Origin: Erysipelothrix tonsillarum DSM 14972
GTDB taxonomy: Bacteria; Bacillota_I; Bacilli_A; Erysipelotrichales; Erysipelotrichaceae
Length of the DNA: 64,000 bases
NCBI RefSeq assembly: GCF_000373785.1
Contig: NZ_KB892379.1
Coordinates: forward strand, 326,566 to 390,565
Direction of reading: 5' to 3'
Shown here in pieces: positions 6,959 through 15,331 of this stretch. Each line of letters starts with the position of its first letter. Position 1 is the stretch's first letter. The notes under the pieces were generated by a model. That model had not been told where the DNA came from, did no database searches, and saw only the letters and a list, made by a program, of their open reading frames with translations. Both the position numbers and the translations under genes were made by a program.

Positions 6959-8836
6959 TTATGCCGAAAGCAAGGATTTTTTAAATTCTTCGAAAGATTG
7001 TCCTTCGATAAGTTGTTGGACTTTATACCGATCCATCGACCATTTGGAAAAGAGGTCGCAAAGGTAGAAAAGATCGTGGTCGCCATCCCGTTTGGTTTTA
7101 ATTAGAAAGAGCACATGAACTTCACTTTTTTCCCAGATGATGGGTTTTTCAAGCACAGCAACAAAGCAGAGAGCGCGGTCAACGTGTTTTTTTAAATCTT
7201 GGAGATGAACGAGTTGATGACCAATTTCATGCGTTGCAAACGGGTTTTGATCGAAATGGGGTTTAAGAAGGTTCATATCTGCCATCATGGTGATGAGGTT
7301 ATGAAGAACTTGTTCCTTATGGTTGCCAGGGAGGTTGCGAATATAATATTCTGGTTTGAGATAGAGGTCTAAGTCAGCTTCTGCAAGATCAAACTGCTTA
7401 ATTTTATGTTCGATGTGAGTGAGGTAGTTGCCATCTTCGATTGCAACGACTTCTCGGGCTTGTGGGATGGTCATTTTGGACATTGAAACACCAATGTCCA
7501 AAGGTTTTGTAATTTCTTGTAGTGACCCGTATACGTTGACGGTAACGTGATCGTGGTGGAAGTGATCACGCAGACTTTGACCGTATACAATGGTTTCGGA
7601 ACGTCCATTCCCACCAATGAATCCAATTTCAATGGTTTGTTGGTGACGTCGAGTCATTAAAGCGCCTTGGAAATAAAGAAGCAGGTAGCCAAATTCATCA
7701 AGATTAATGGTTATATCAGGGTAATTTGCTTCGATAACGGCAACCGCGGAGATGGTTACTTTAGCGGCGAAGAGAAATTCACGCAAGTTGCGATGAATTA
7801 AGGGGTTACGGATGGTTAATCCATTTTGAATACGTTTAATCATTTGTGGAATGTGCAACAATAAATACCGAAAGAGTTCGTGATTATCAAAGAAATTGAT
7901 AGCGAAGTTGTTATCAATTTCAGTGAAGATATCATAAATGAGTGCTTCATCTTGTGATTCTGTTTTTCCAGAGTGAGCAATGATTTGTTTGCTATCGAGG
8001 TGAGTTGCAATATAGAGCAACTCAGGGGAAGTGAGGGGTGGTTCATTGAATTGCTCACACAATTGTTTGGTAATCGTAGTTGCAAGTGGAAGTAGGGGCG
8101 AGTCAAGAGGATACTGCTCATGAATTTCATGGCCATCACGCCGTCTCTTAAAGAGAATGAGAATATGAATTGCTATATTTTGAAGTGAGAAATCTGATAA
8201 CAAAATATGAGCGTTTGAACAGCTTTTTTTAACGATATCCTCGGTCTGTGCTAGGACATCTTGGTTTTGGATATAGGGTTCGCGTTCTTTAGGTTCCACT
8301 AAACTTAGGGTATTATGAAAAAAATATTCTGCAAAGGCGAGCCGTAGGTTAAATTCTGTTCCTGTTAGTTTGAGCCCATATGCTGGTCGGGCCTTTAATT
8401 CTAAGTGGAACCGCTTGAGTTGAGCACGAACATCTTTAAGATCATTATGGACGGTGGTACGACTGACAAACATGCGTTCCGCGAGGGCTTCAATTTTGAG
8501 GTAATCATCAGCTTCTAGAAGTGTACGGATGAGAAAAGATACCCGCTCTGAGTTGTTTCTTGAAAAACTGTTCATGCGCCGAATTAAACTGATGGAACCG
8601 ATGGTTTCAAATATTTTTTCTTCCTGATGTTCTTCCAAAGCGTTCAAACGATAACCGTGCCCTGGTATGGATAAAACCTCAATATGATAAGGTTTGAGTT
8701 CTTCACGAAGGGTTTGGATTTCTTTTTTGATGGTGCGGATGGATACGTTGCTGGATAAAGCAAGTTCATGGGCTGTTACTATATTACCCTGTGCGAGATG
8801 ATGCATAATAATAAGTTGTCGATTTGTGAATTCCAT
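6959..8836 (-). CDS. PRD/EIIA-containing PTS transcriptional regulator (BglG/MtlR/ManR type)
   Basis: A 625-residue activator of the LicR/MtlR class. Domains in order: winged helix-turn-helix (~5-60), a second Mga-like HTH (~85-150), two PTS regulation domains (~180-390), an EIIB-like segment (~400-490) and a C-terminal EIIA of the fructose/mannitol type (~500-620; candidate phospho-His in the GHQLVHLQ motif). PRD1 retains His in IAIHILI and IATHLDS. In PRD2 the second conserved His position appears as Tyr (EFGYLLLYFQG). Such proteins are activated or inhibited by PTS phosphorylation and control the adjacent transport operon. The gene follows the PTS operon on the same strand. Its SD (AGGAGG) lies directly after the operon's terminator hairpin, leaving no room for its own promoter there. 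Confidence 0.93.
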   Translation of the reverse strand: MEFTNRQLIIMHHLAQGNIVTAHELALSSNVSIRTIKKEIQTLREELKPYHIEVLSIPGHGYRLNALEEHQEEKIFETIGSISLIRRMNSFSRNNSERVSFLIRTLLEADDYLKIEALAERMFVSRTTVHNDLKDVRAQLKRFHLELKARPAYGLKLTGTEFNLRLAFAEYFFHNTLSLVEPKEREPYIQNQDVLAQTEDIVKKSCSNAHILLSDFSLQNIAIHILILFKRRRDGHEIHEQYPLDSPLLPLATTITKQLCEQFNEPPLTSPELLYIATHLDSKQIIAHSGKTESQDEALIYDIFTEIDNNFAINFFDNHELFRYLLLHIPQMIKRIQNGLTIRNPLIHRNLREFLFAAKVTISAVAVIEANYPDITINLDEFGYLLLYFQGALMTRRHQQTIEIGFIGGNGRSETIVYGQSLRDHFHHDHVTVNVYGSLQEITKPLDIGVSMSKMTIPQAREVVAIEDGNYLTHIEHKIKQFDLAEADLDLYLKPEYYIRNLPGNHKEQVLHNLITMMADMNLLKPHFDQNPFATHEIGHQLVHLQDLKKHVDRALCFVAVLEKPIIWEKSEVHVLFLIKTKRDGDHDLFYLCDLFSKWSMDRYKVQQLIEGQSFEEFKKSLLSA

Positions 8837-8844
8837 AAATCCTC

Positions 8845-8886
8845 CTAAAAAAGATGTTGCGTATCTTTACGATAACGCAACATCTT
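8845..8886 (-). terminator. Terminator/attenuator between the PTS operon and its regulator
   Basis: Perfect 12-bp stem AAGATGTTGCGT/ACGCAACATCTT with a 12-base loop, followed on the minus strand by a T6 run that runs straight into the AGGAGG ribosome site of the regulator gene. Confidence 0.88.
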
Positions 8887-8897
8887 CACTTGTGCAA

Positions 8898-9716
8898 TTA
8901 GAGTAATCCAATGTAGGATCCAATGATACCAAATGCAATCGTTACAAGGAGTAAGAACATCGAGCTCTTCTTCTTGTTTTTAAGTAAATAGAACATAAAT
9001 AGTGTGTAAAGCAAGGGTAATAAGAGTGGGAAAATTTGATCGATATACTGTTGAAGTAGGAACTCGGTCTCATTAAATGAGAACGATACAACGGTTTGAA
9101 GTTTAACCATCTGTGCACTCATCCCACCAATAACCATAAGACCAACAATAGTTGCTGCTTTGGTAATCTTCGCAAAGATTCCGGATTCGGATGCGCTATC
9201 CATAAGGTTGGTTCCAAATTTATAGCCAAATACACCACCGAGGTAACGTACAATCATGTGTGGTATGTTGAAAGCGATAAGGAATAGGATCGGTCCAAGG
9301 ATGTTTCCTTGTTGTGATAGGGGCAAAGCGATTGCGGTTGCGATGATTCGAATGGTTCCCCAGAAGAAGGAGTCACCGATTCCAGCAAACGGTCCCATGA
9401 GTGAAATCTTAATGCTGTTGATTGTATTTTTATCAAAATCAGGGTTTTGGCTTGCTTCTTTTTCAAGTGCAGTTGCAACACCGGTTATCGCGGAGACAAC
9501 ATGAGGTGTTGTGTTAAAAATTTGCATGTGACGCACAAGTGCATCGGCACGATCTTCTTTTGTATGATAGAAACGCTTAATTGCAGGCCACATACCCACG
9601 GCAAAGCCAAGACCTTGTTGGCGTTCGTAATTATATGAGTTTTCAAGTAGGAATGAATACCAGAATATTTCTCTAAATAGTTTTTTATCTTCCTGAGTTG
9701 TTTCAATTTTATTCAT
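8898..9716 (-). CDS. PTS mannose/fructose/sorbose family IID component
   Basis: Membrane subunit IID (272 residues), partner of IIC in the translocation complex. The N-terminal part carries the family hallmark RQQGLGFAVGMWPAIKRFY, followed by the conserved LMGPFAGIGDSFFWGTIR segment. The C-terminus has hydrophobic helices. The start used is ATG at 9716, with SD GGAGGA placed correctly inside the end of IIC and an 8-base overlap. The longer open frame to 9812 would overlap IIC by a hundred bases and has no ribosome site. Last gene of the SIS-IIA-IIB-IIC-IID operon. Confidence 0.95.
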   Translation of the reverse strand: MNKIETTQEDKKLFREIFWYSFLLENSYNYERQQGLGFAVGMWPAIKRFYHTKEDRADALVRHMQIFNTTPHVVSAITGVATALEKEASQNPDFDKNTINSIKISLMGPFAGIGDSFFWGTIRIIATAIALPLSQQGNILGPILFLIAFNIPHMIVRYLGGVFGYKFGTNLMDSASESGIFAKITKAATIVGLMVIGGMSAQMVKLQTVVSFSFNETEFLLQQYIDQIFPLLLPLLYTLFMFYLLKNKKKSSMFLLLVTIAFGIIGSYIGLL

Positions 9717-10488
9717 CGAATAAGTCCTCCAATTCATCGTGTTGTACGGATGTTGAGCCTGTAGGGTGTTGTCCCACTTCGAATACGATAATGAAAGCGA
9801 GGATGACACCAAAGAGCGTTACGGCTAAGATTGGTAGTTCAAGATACGCAATGAGAATGAATCCGAGGATGAAGTAAAGAACATTTTTGCCATTCATCAT
9901 TGGTTGCAACAAGAGTGCGAAACCGACAGCCGGCAAGAGTTTACCAGCTACTTCCAAGCCATTCATTAGATTTGCGGGAATTGCTTGTACAAATGCTTCG
10001 ACAGCATTTGCGCCAAAGAGAACGGCTACGAATGCCACGGTGAAGTACATAAGACAGTGTAAGAGCAATCCAGCAATATTAAGGGCAAACATACCTTTAA
10101 TGTTTGCATTCTCTGCAAGTTTCATCGCAAAGTCCATAAACCACGATCTTACGATAAAAATAATGACTTTTAGAGATTGAGCGAGAATTGCGATTGGAAG
10201 TGCGAGAGCAAGCGCGATTTCAGATCCTTGACCGGATAAAATGGCGAATGCAGTACCTAAGGCTGAACCGATAAGTACATCCGGTGGCACAGCGGCTCCG
10301 ACTTGAATTGCACCCATGAAGACAAGTTCGAGACTTGCACCAATAATAATACCTGACTGTAAATCACCCAATACGAGACCGACAAGGGGTGAGATAATAA
10401 GCGGTCTGTTGACCATTGGGGTTCCAAGCATTTTCTCTACGAACCATACCAATGCGACGACAAGACCAACAAGTAATGCTTCTTGCAT
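9709..10488 (-). CDS. PTS mannose/fructose/sorbose family IIC component
   Basis: Membrane subunit IIC (259 residues, normal length), with many hydrophobic helices and the typical segment LVLGDLQSGIIIGASLELVFMG near the N-terminus, and VPPDVLIGSALGTAFAI. It forms the sugar channel together with IID. SD AAGGAGG is 7 bases before the ATG. The tail is charged and extends into the cytoplasm. Confidence 0.95.
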   Translation of the reverse strand: MQEALLVGLVVALVWFVEKMLGTPMVNRPLIISPLVGLVLGDLQSGIIIGASLELVFMGAIQVGAAVPPDVLIGSALGTAFAILSGQGSEIALALALPIAILAQSLKVIIFIVRSWFMDFAMKLAENANIKGMFALNIAGLLLHCLMYFTVAFVAVLFGANAVEAFVQAIPANLMNGLEVAGKLLPAVGFALLLQPMMNGKNVLYFILGFILIAYLELPILAVTLFGVILAFIIVFEVGQHPTGSTSVQHDELEDLFDE

Positions 10489-10517
10489 AGATATTTCCTC
10501 CTTATATTTTTATATGA

Positions 10518-11009
10518 TTATTGTTCTAAATATTTTTTACGTAAATCAACAAACTCTTTCCCTTTATCATCAGGAACTTGTTTTACTTCAACAGAAATCC
10601 CAGCAGTAACGATGCTGTCCATGGCTTCCAATTCTTCGGGTGTAAAGTAAACAGCTGGAGCGAACGCTTTCCGTCCGTCTTTCATCTGAACACCACCAAT
10701 TGTGCATGTAGGGGTTTCTTTAATGCCTTGATATAGTTTTAATGCATCAAGCGGCGAAGCGGTAACGACAAACACTTTGAGTGATTTTAATTTATCGTTG
10801 TTGAGTAGTGTAATGGCTTCATCGATTGAACGAATTGCAAGTTTTACACCGTCCGGTTTCGCAAGCTTGAGTGCTTGTTTCCGAATTGCATTGGTTGCAG
10901 CATCGTCACTTGCGATGACAATGGCTTCATAATTCAATGCGGATTTCCAACTGTATGCTACTTGACCGTGTAATAAACGATCATCAATTCTAATTTTTTG
11001 TATCATCAT
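10518..11009 (-). CDS. PTS mannose/fructose/sorbose family IIB component
   Basis: A 163-residue cytoplasmic IIB protein. The phosphorylated His is in the conserved RIDDRLLHGQV motif (His14 counting from the first Met). It accepts phosphate from IIA and passes it to the incoming sugar. Two adjacent ATG codons are present; the second is better spaced from the AAGGAG site. The separate IIA and IIB genes, rather than a IIAB fusion, are typical of the sorbose/N-acetylgalactosamine/fructoselysine-type members. Confidence 0.95.
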   Translation of the reverse strand: MMIQKIRIDDRLLHGQVAYSWKSALNYEAIVIASDDAATNAIRKQALKLAKPDGVKLAIRSIDEAITLLNNDKLKSLKVFVVTASPLDALKLYQGIKETPTCTIGGVQMKDGRKAFAPAVYFTPEELEAMDSIVTAGISVEVKQVPDDKGKEFVDLRKKYLEQ

Positions 11010-11020
11010 AAACTCCTTCT

Positions 11021-11437
11021 TTATATAAGTGCATCAAAGTCATCGGAATCATCATCATCGAACTGAACAAGCATCAATTGTTCTCGAGATGTGATGATGG
11101 CATTTTGAATGCTTTCACGAGATAGATTATCTACCGGCATCAATAAGACTTCAAGCATTATCGCGAGATTAACACCGGTAATAACGAAAGTTTTATTAAC
11201 ATCGACATGGCGCATAACGCACTGGTTGACGCTTCCCCCAAATAAATCGGTCATAACAATGAGGATGTCATCATCCATTACGCTCTCAAGATAGTGTTTT
11301 AACTGATCTTCAAAGACTTGGTCATCGACATAAGCGTTAATCACTTCAATATCATCATTTTTTCCAATAATAATATCAAGTGAAGTACGGATGCCTTCCG
11401 CAAACTTCCCGTGGGTAGCGATTAATACTTTTCTCAT
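11021..11437 (-). CDS. PTS mannose family IIA component
   Basis: A 138-residue IIA protein with active-site His9 in the N-terminal VLIATHGKFAEG and the DLFGGS motif near residue 65 that frames the phosphorylation site. It takes phosphate from HPr. The C-terminus is an unusual acidic stretch (FDDDDSDDFD). It overlaps the SIS gene end by 4 bases, so translation is coupled. Confidence 0.94.
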   Translation of the reverse strand: MRKVLIATHGKFAEGIRTSLDIIIGKNDDIEVINAYVDDQVFEDQLKHYLESVMDDDILIVMTDLFGGSVNQCVMRHVDVNKTFVITGVNLAIMLEVLLMPVDNLSRESIQNAIITSREQLMLVQFDDDDSDDFDALI

Positions 11438-12510
11438 AGCTGCTCCGATTGCAAGGTTTTATTAATATAATGTGTCAGACCTGCATACATTGTTTTTGAC
11501 AAATCACGACCACGATCTGTAGCGATGTGGTAAGCCAGAACTTGGAAGAATGTGATGTATGATAGTGGGAAAAAATATGTGGAGTGTGTGTTGATTTTAA
11601 AATCATCGTCATCCGTATTCGAAATTATCATACAATGTGCTTTGACCTCGTTTTCAATAAAGTTTTTGATCTTACGGCACTTCTCAACATCATTTTCATG
11701 ATGAGCCAGTAAGAAGAATCCTTGATTTGAAGTGAACATGTTTTGAGGACCGTGAATTAATTCTTCGAGTTCGAAACTGTTGGTGAGACTTGGCAGCATT
11801 TCCATAAACTTAATATCAGCTTCTTGAGCGATGGGCCACAGTACACCAGGTCCTGCAAAGATATATGCATCCGTTTTAGCGAAGTAAGCTCGATGTTTTG
11901 CATAATACTGGTTCGATGCTTCACGAATGTGGGGAAGTTCGTGAATCATGACGGTCATATCTTTAATTAGAATTTCATAAAGTGTGGGGTCGATATGACG
12001 GTTATGTACACCAAGTGTTATGTAAACAAGATATAAGACTGTGCATGTCGTTGAGAAGCCGAGCGTTCTAAATATATAAGTTTCATGAACACTTCCCATT
12101 TCGAGGGCTGTCCTTGCCTCATTAGCAATAGGCGTATCGAGCGACTCCGTAATTGATACTGTCTTTAATCCTAATTCATTTGCGTTATGTATGGCTTCGT
12201 ATACAAGTTTTGTATGACCACCTTGTGAGATAAAAATATAAAGTGCATCTTTATCGCATAAATCTAAATTGTAGTGTTCAACAAAGATGCTTGGATACAT
12301 AAGTTCGACTTCAATATGGCAGACGGATTCAGCGAATGATTTCGTTGTGAATGCGGTATTGTACGAAGAACCGGATCCAACGACAACAACTTTCTGTACT
12401 GATTCTCCCTCAGTCGCGTTGATAATTGCCGCTTCAATAATCTTTCGATTATCAATAATATTTTCCAATTTTTCTGGGATTTCAATAATACAATCCATTA
12501 ATGTATTCAT
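11434..12510 (-). CDS. SIS-domain sugar-phosphate isomerase/deglycase
   Basis: A 358-residue protein with two SIS domains, like the isomerase half of GlmS or the FrlB/GfrE-type deglycases. Visible motifs are the first-domain VVVVGSGSSYNTA and FISQGGHTKLVYEA, the linking ITES, and the second-domain FELEELIHGP typical of GlmS-like active sites. It has no glutaminase domain, so it does not make glucosamine-6-phosphate from glutamine. As first gene of a mannose-family PTS operon it probably cleaves or isomerises the phosphorylated substrate, for instance an amino sugar or an Amadori product. The start at 12510 has SD GAGAGGTGA; the frame is open further upstream to 12684 without a ribosome site. 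Confidence 0.85.
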   Translation of the reverse strand: MNTLMDCIIEIPEKLENIIDNRKIIEAAIINATEGESVQKVVVVGSGSSYNTAFTTKSFAESVCHIEVELMYPSIFVEHYNLDLCDKDALYIFISQGGHTKLVYEAIHNANELGLKTVSITESLDTPIANEARTALEMGSVHETYIFRTLGFSTTCTVLYLVYITLGVHNRHIDPTLYEILIKDMTVMIHELPHIREASNQYYAKHRAYFAKTDAYIFAGPGVLWPIAQEADIKFMEMLPSLTNSFELEELIHGPQNMFTSNQGFFLLAHHENDVEKCRKIKNFIENEVKAHCMIISNTDDDDFKINTHSTYFFPLSYITFFQVLAYHIATDRGRDLSKTMYAGLTHYINKTLQSEQL

Positions 12511-12580
12511 TGAGTCACCTCTCTTTCCTTTGCTCGCTTTTATCATACATACCTCATGAAACCACTTCCATAGGGACTTT

Positions 12581-12598
12581 TGCACGAACGCTCGTGCA
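12581..12598. promoter_or_regulatory. Perfect dyad upstream of the PTS operon (candidate operator)
   Basis: TGCACGA-N4-TCGTGCA, 7+7 bases, in the 5' region of the SIS-PTS operon. There is no T-run on either side, so it is more likely a protein-binding site than a terminator. The operon's PRD activator is the obvious candidate, but this is inference. Confidence 0.5.
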
Positions 12599-12602
12599 TA
12601 AA

Positions 12603-12618
12603 ATTTAAGCGTTTTCAA
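12603..12618 (-). promoter_or_regulatory. cre-like site (CcpA catabolite control)
   Basis: Read on the minus strand, TTGAAAACGCTTAAAT matches the cre consensus WTGNAANCGNWNNCAW at all but one position. It lies about 90 bases upstream of the SIS start, suitable for glucose repression of this PTS operon. Confidence 0.55.
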
Positions 12619-12751
12619 AATCGACCTCTTATCAACAAAAACAAGGGTGTCAAGGGATGGGTGAAAAAGACTGCAGAAAATCATGATAAATGAAAAACAA
12701 AGTTACTAACAATGTTAAACGATAAATATTTAATCTTTCAAGTTTACATTT

Positions 12752-12780
12752 TTGAATTTCGCAGTATTTTCATGTAATAC
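12752..12780 (+). promoter_or_regulatory. Promoter of the nrd operon
   Basis: -35 TTGAAT (12752-12757), 17-base spacer, -10 TAATAC (12775-12780). I see no clear pair of NrdR boxes. Confidence 0.55.
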
Positions 12781-12801
12781 TCAAGAAATTTAAGGAGGGT
12801 T

Positions 12802-12842
12802 ATGTTTAAATGAAATTAGTTCGAAAGGGTGTGACGATGTGA
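12802..12842 (+). other. Overlapping mini-ORFs in the nrd leader
   Basis: The best Shine-Dalgarno of the leader (AAGGAGG, 12793-12799) precedes ATG TTT AAA TGA. The last bases overlap (ATGA) a second 10-codon frame at 12810-12842, which ends in TGA overlapping the GTG start of nrdI. It may be a translational relay into nrdI or a chance arrangement. Confidence 0.35.
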
Positions 12843-13207
12843 TTGTAGTTTTTGATAGTTTAACCGGTCAATGTCAACGATTCGCAGAAAAATTGGGTGA
12901 GACCTGTATTGATATTTTGGATTACGAACCCAATGAAGAGGACGTATTTCTTGTAACACGGTCCTGGGATTTTGGGAAGGTTACGGAAGAAAGTAAAGCG
13001 TTTCTGGAGCAGTATGCAGATAAGGTTGTTGGTCTTGCGGTTGGTGGGAATCGCAACTGGGGCACAAATTTCGGTGCGGCTGGCGATAAGATTCGCGATG
13101 CTTATGAAATTGAACTTGTTTTAAAATTTGAAGGTTCAGGGTTTACAAAAGATGTGGAAATTGTCCAGCAATGGATTACGACGTATAAGGGGAGGAAAAT
13201 TCAATGA
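12839..13207 (+). CDS. nrdI: Class Ib ribonucleotide reductase flavodoxin NrdI
   Basis: A 122-residue flavodoxin-like protein that supplies the oxidant for the manganese-tyrosyl radical in NrdF. The N-terminal FDSLTGQCQRFAEKLG and the AVGGNRNWGTNFGAAGDKI segment are characteristic. The start is GTG at 12839, which fits the family N-terminus. The ribosome site in front of it (AAAGGG) is weaker than that of the mini-ORF upstream. It overlaps nrdE by ATGA. Confidence 0.93.
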   Translation: MIVVFDSLTGQCQRFAEKLGETCIDILDYEPNEEDVFLVTRSWDFGKVTEESKAFLEQYADKVVGLAVGGNRNWGTNFGAAGDKIRDAYEIELVLKFEGSGFTKDVEIVQQWITTYKGRKIQ

Positions 13208-15318
13208 CTGTACAAAATAAATCAAACCAAATTCCAGAGTGGGTTATTCTTAATAATCAAATTGTGGATGGTGATGGAAATATTAAAGATTTAAATAAAG
13301 ATAAAGAGGCGGTGCGATCGTACTTTTTAAATGAAATAAACAAGAAAACTCAGTTTTTTCATTCGCTTGAAGAAAAACTAGAATATCTCACTACAAATGG
13401 GTATTACGAAACAGAATTTCTAGAAAAATATACCTTCGATCAAATTCAAACTGTATATGATATCGCTTATGATGCGAAATTCCGTTTTCCAACCTATATG
13501 GGAGCTTTCAAATTCTATAATGATTATGCACTCAAATCGATTGATGCGGAACGTGTCTTTTTAGAACGCTATGAAGATCGTCTTTCGGTAATTGCGCTTT
13601 ACCATGCAGATGGTGATTTCGAATTGGCGAAGAAACTCATTACTTCGTTGATTGCGCAAGACTTTACACCGGCAACACCTACACTTCTCAATACCGGAAA
13701 GAAAAAGCGGGGAGAATTTGTATCCTGTTTCCTCTTGGAAGTTGATGACTCACTTAATGATATCGCTCGTGTACAGGAATTTGCGATGCAACTCTCTAAG
13801 CTTGGGGGAGGTGTGTCGATTAACCTTACTAATTTACGTGCGAAAGGTGAGTCGATTAAAGATATTCCCAATGTGGCAAAAGGGGTCGTCGGAGTTGCAA
13901 AACTTTTAGACAATGCTTTCCGTTATGCGGATCAAATGGGGCAACGTCAAGGTGCGGGAGCGGTTTATTTAAATGTATTCCACGCTGACATTGAAGATTT
14001 CCTGCAAACTAAAAAGCTCAATGCGGATGACGATGTTCGTGTTAAAACGTTGTCAATGGGGGTTGTTATGCCCGATAAGATGATTGAGTTGGCACGTGAA
14101 GACAAGGATATGTATGTCTTCTACCCACATACAGTATTTAAAGAGTACGGCATTCCATTTTCTGATGTCGCAATTAAAATGGAAGAGTGGTATGACAAAT
14201 TGGTTGAGAATCCAAACGTTCGAAAACGTAAGATCAATCCACGTAAATTGTTTGATATGATTGCCCAACTTCAAGGGGAATCCGGATATCCCTACATTAT
14301 GTATGCGGATAATGTAAACAAAGAAAACCCGCTTGCAGATCCAATTAAGTTTTCAAACCTATGTACCGAAATTCTTCAACCGTCGATTGTATCTCATTAT
14401 GGTGATTATCACCGTCGTGACATGGATGAAATTGGTTTGGATATCTCATGTAACCTTGCAAGTGGACACATGGGGAATATGATTAAAAACAATTCCATTA
14501 AAGAAACAGTATTTGCTGCAATGGAAATTATGAATTCGGTATCTGAAAAAACAAATATTGCCCATGTTCCTGCGGTTGCGCGTGCGAATCGTATTATGCG
14601 CAGTGTTGGATTCGGAATTATGGGACACCATGGTTATATTGCGGAAAATTATATTGCATATGGTAGCGAAGAAGATATTGATTTAATTGATGTGTTCTTT
14701 AGTATTATCAATTACTACAGTCTTGTTCATTCTATGGAAAAGGCAAAAGAAACAGGGGAAACCTTCTATGGTTTTGAACGCAGTTCGTATGCGGACGGCT
14801 CATACTTTAAAGATCGTGGTCAAGTGTTACCCAAAACAGAGGTTGTTCAAGGATTATTAGCAGATGTTGTCATTCCTACGGATGAAGATTGGGCACAATT
14901 AAAAGAAGATGTAATGACTTACGGGCTTTATAATTCCAATCGTCTTGCCGTTGCTCCAAATGGGTCGATTGCTTATGTTATGAGTGCGACACCGTCGTTA
15001 ACACCGATTAAACAAATTGTTGAAGAACGTACTTATGGGAACTCAAAAACATACTTCCCAATGCCTGCAGCGGATGTCGCTGGATTTATGTACGAATCAG
15101 CATATCAAATGGATAAATATAAGATTATCGATGTGATTGCAACAGCTCAAAAACATGTGGATCAAGGAATTTCATTTGAATTATGCATTACATCGGATGA
15201 AACAACCCGCAGTTTACAACGTTACTACTTGTATGCACACTACCAAGGGATTAAAACGTTGTACTATACACGTACACAAAAACTAAGAATTGATGAATGT
15301 GAAAGTTGTGCAGTCTAA
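13204..15318 (+). CDS. nrdE: Ribonucleoside-diphosphate reductase alpha subunit (class Ib)
   Basis: The 704-residue catalytic subunit reduces ribonucleoside diphosphates to deoxyribonucleotides. The sequence shows TPATPTLLNTGKKKRGEFVSC (substrate-site Cys), NLCTEI (radical-site Cys), the AVAPNGSIAYVMSATPS region and the C-terminal CESCAV pair that shuttles electrons from glutaredoxin-like NrdH. The N-terminal ATP-cone of class Ia enzymes is absent, as expected for class Ib. Length is normal. Translationally coupled to nrdI. Confidence 0.97.
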   Translation: MTVQNKSNQIPEWVILNNQIVDGDGNIKDLNKDKEAVRSYFLNEINKKTQFFHSLEEKLEYLTTNGYYETEFLEKYTFDQIQTVYDIAYDAKFRFPTYMGAFKFYNDYALKSIDAERVFLERYEDRLSVIALYHADGDFELAKKLITSLIAQDFTPATPTLLNTGKKKRGEFVSCFLLEVDDSLNDIARVQEFAMQLSKLGGGVSINLTNLRAKGESIKDIPNVAKGVVGVAKLLDNAFRYADQMGQRQGAGAVYLNVFHADIEDFLQTKKLNADDDVRVKTLSMGVVMPDKMIELAREDKDMYVFYPHTVFKEYGIPFSDVAIKMEEWYDKLVENPNVRKRKINPRKLFDMIAQLQGESGYPYIMYADNVNKENPLADPIKFSNLCTEILQPSIVSHYGDYHRRDMDEIGLDISCNLASGHMGNMIKNNSIKETVFAAMEIMNSVSEKTNIAHVPAVARANRIMRSVGFGIMGHHGYIAENYIAYGSEEDIDLIDVFFSIINYYSLVHSMEKAKETGETFYGFERSSYADGSYFKDRGQVLPKTEVVQGLLADVVIPTDEDWAQLKEDVMTYGLYNSNRLAVAPNGSIAYVMSATPSLTPIKQIVEERTYGNSKTYFPMPAADVAGFMYESAYQMDKYKIIDVIATAQKHVDQGISFELCITSDETTRSLQRYYLYAHYQGIKTLYYTRTQKLRIDECESCAV

Positions 15319-15331
15319 GGAGGATGGGAAG

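Noticed and set aside
9717..9812. N-terminal extension of IID inside IIC
   Set aside because: No SD; the family N-terminus begins after the ATG at 9716.
12511..12684. N-terminal extension of the SIS gene
   Set aside because: It would translate the dyad and cre-like site; the ATG at 12510 has a good SD.
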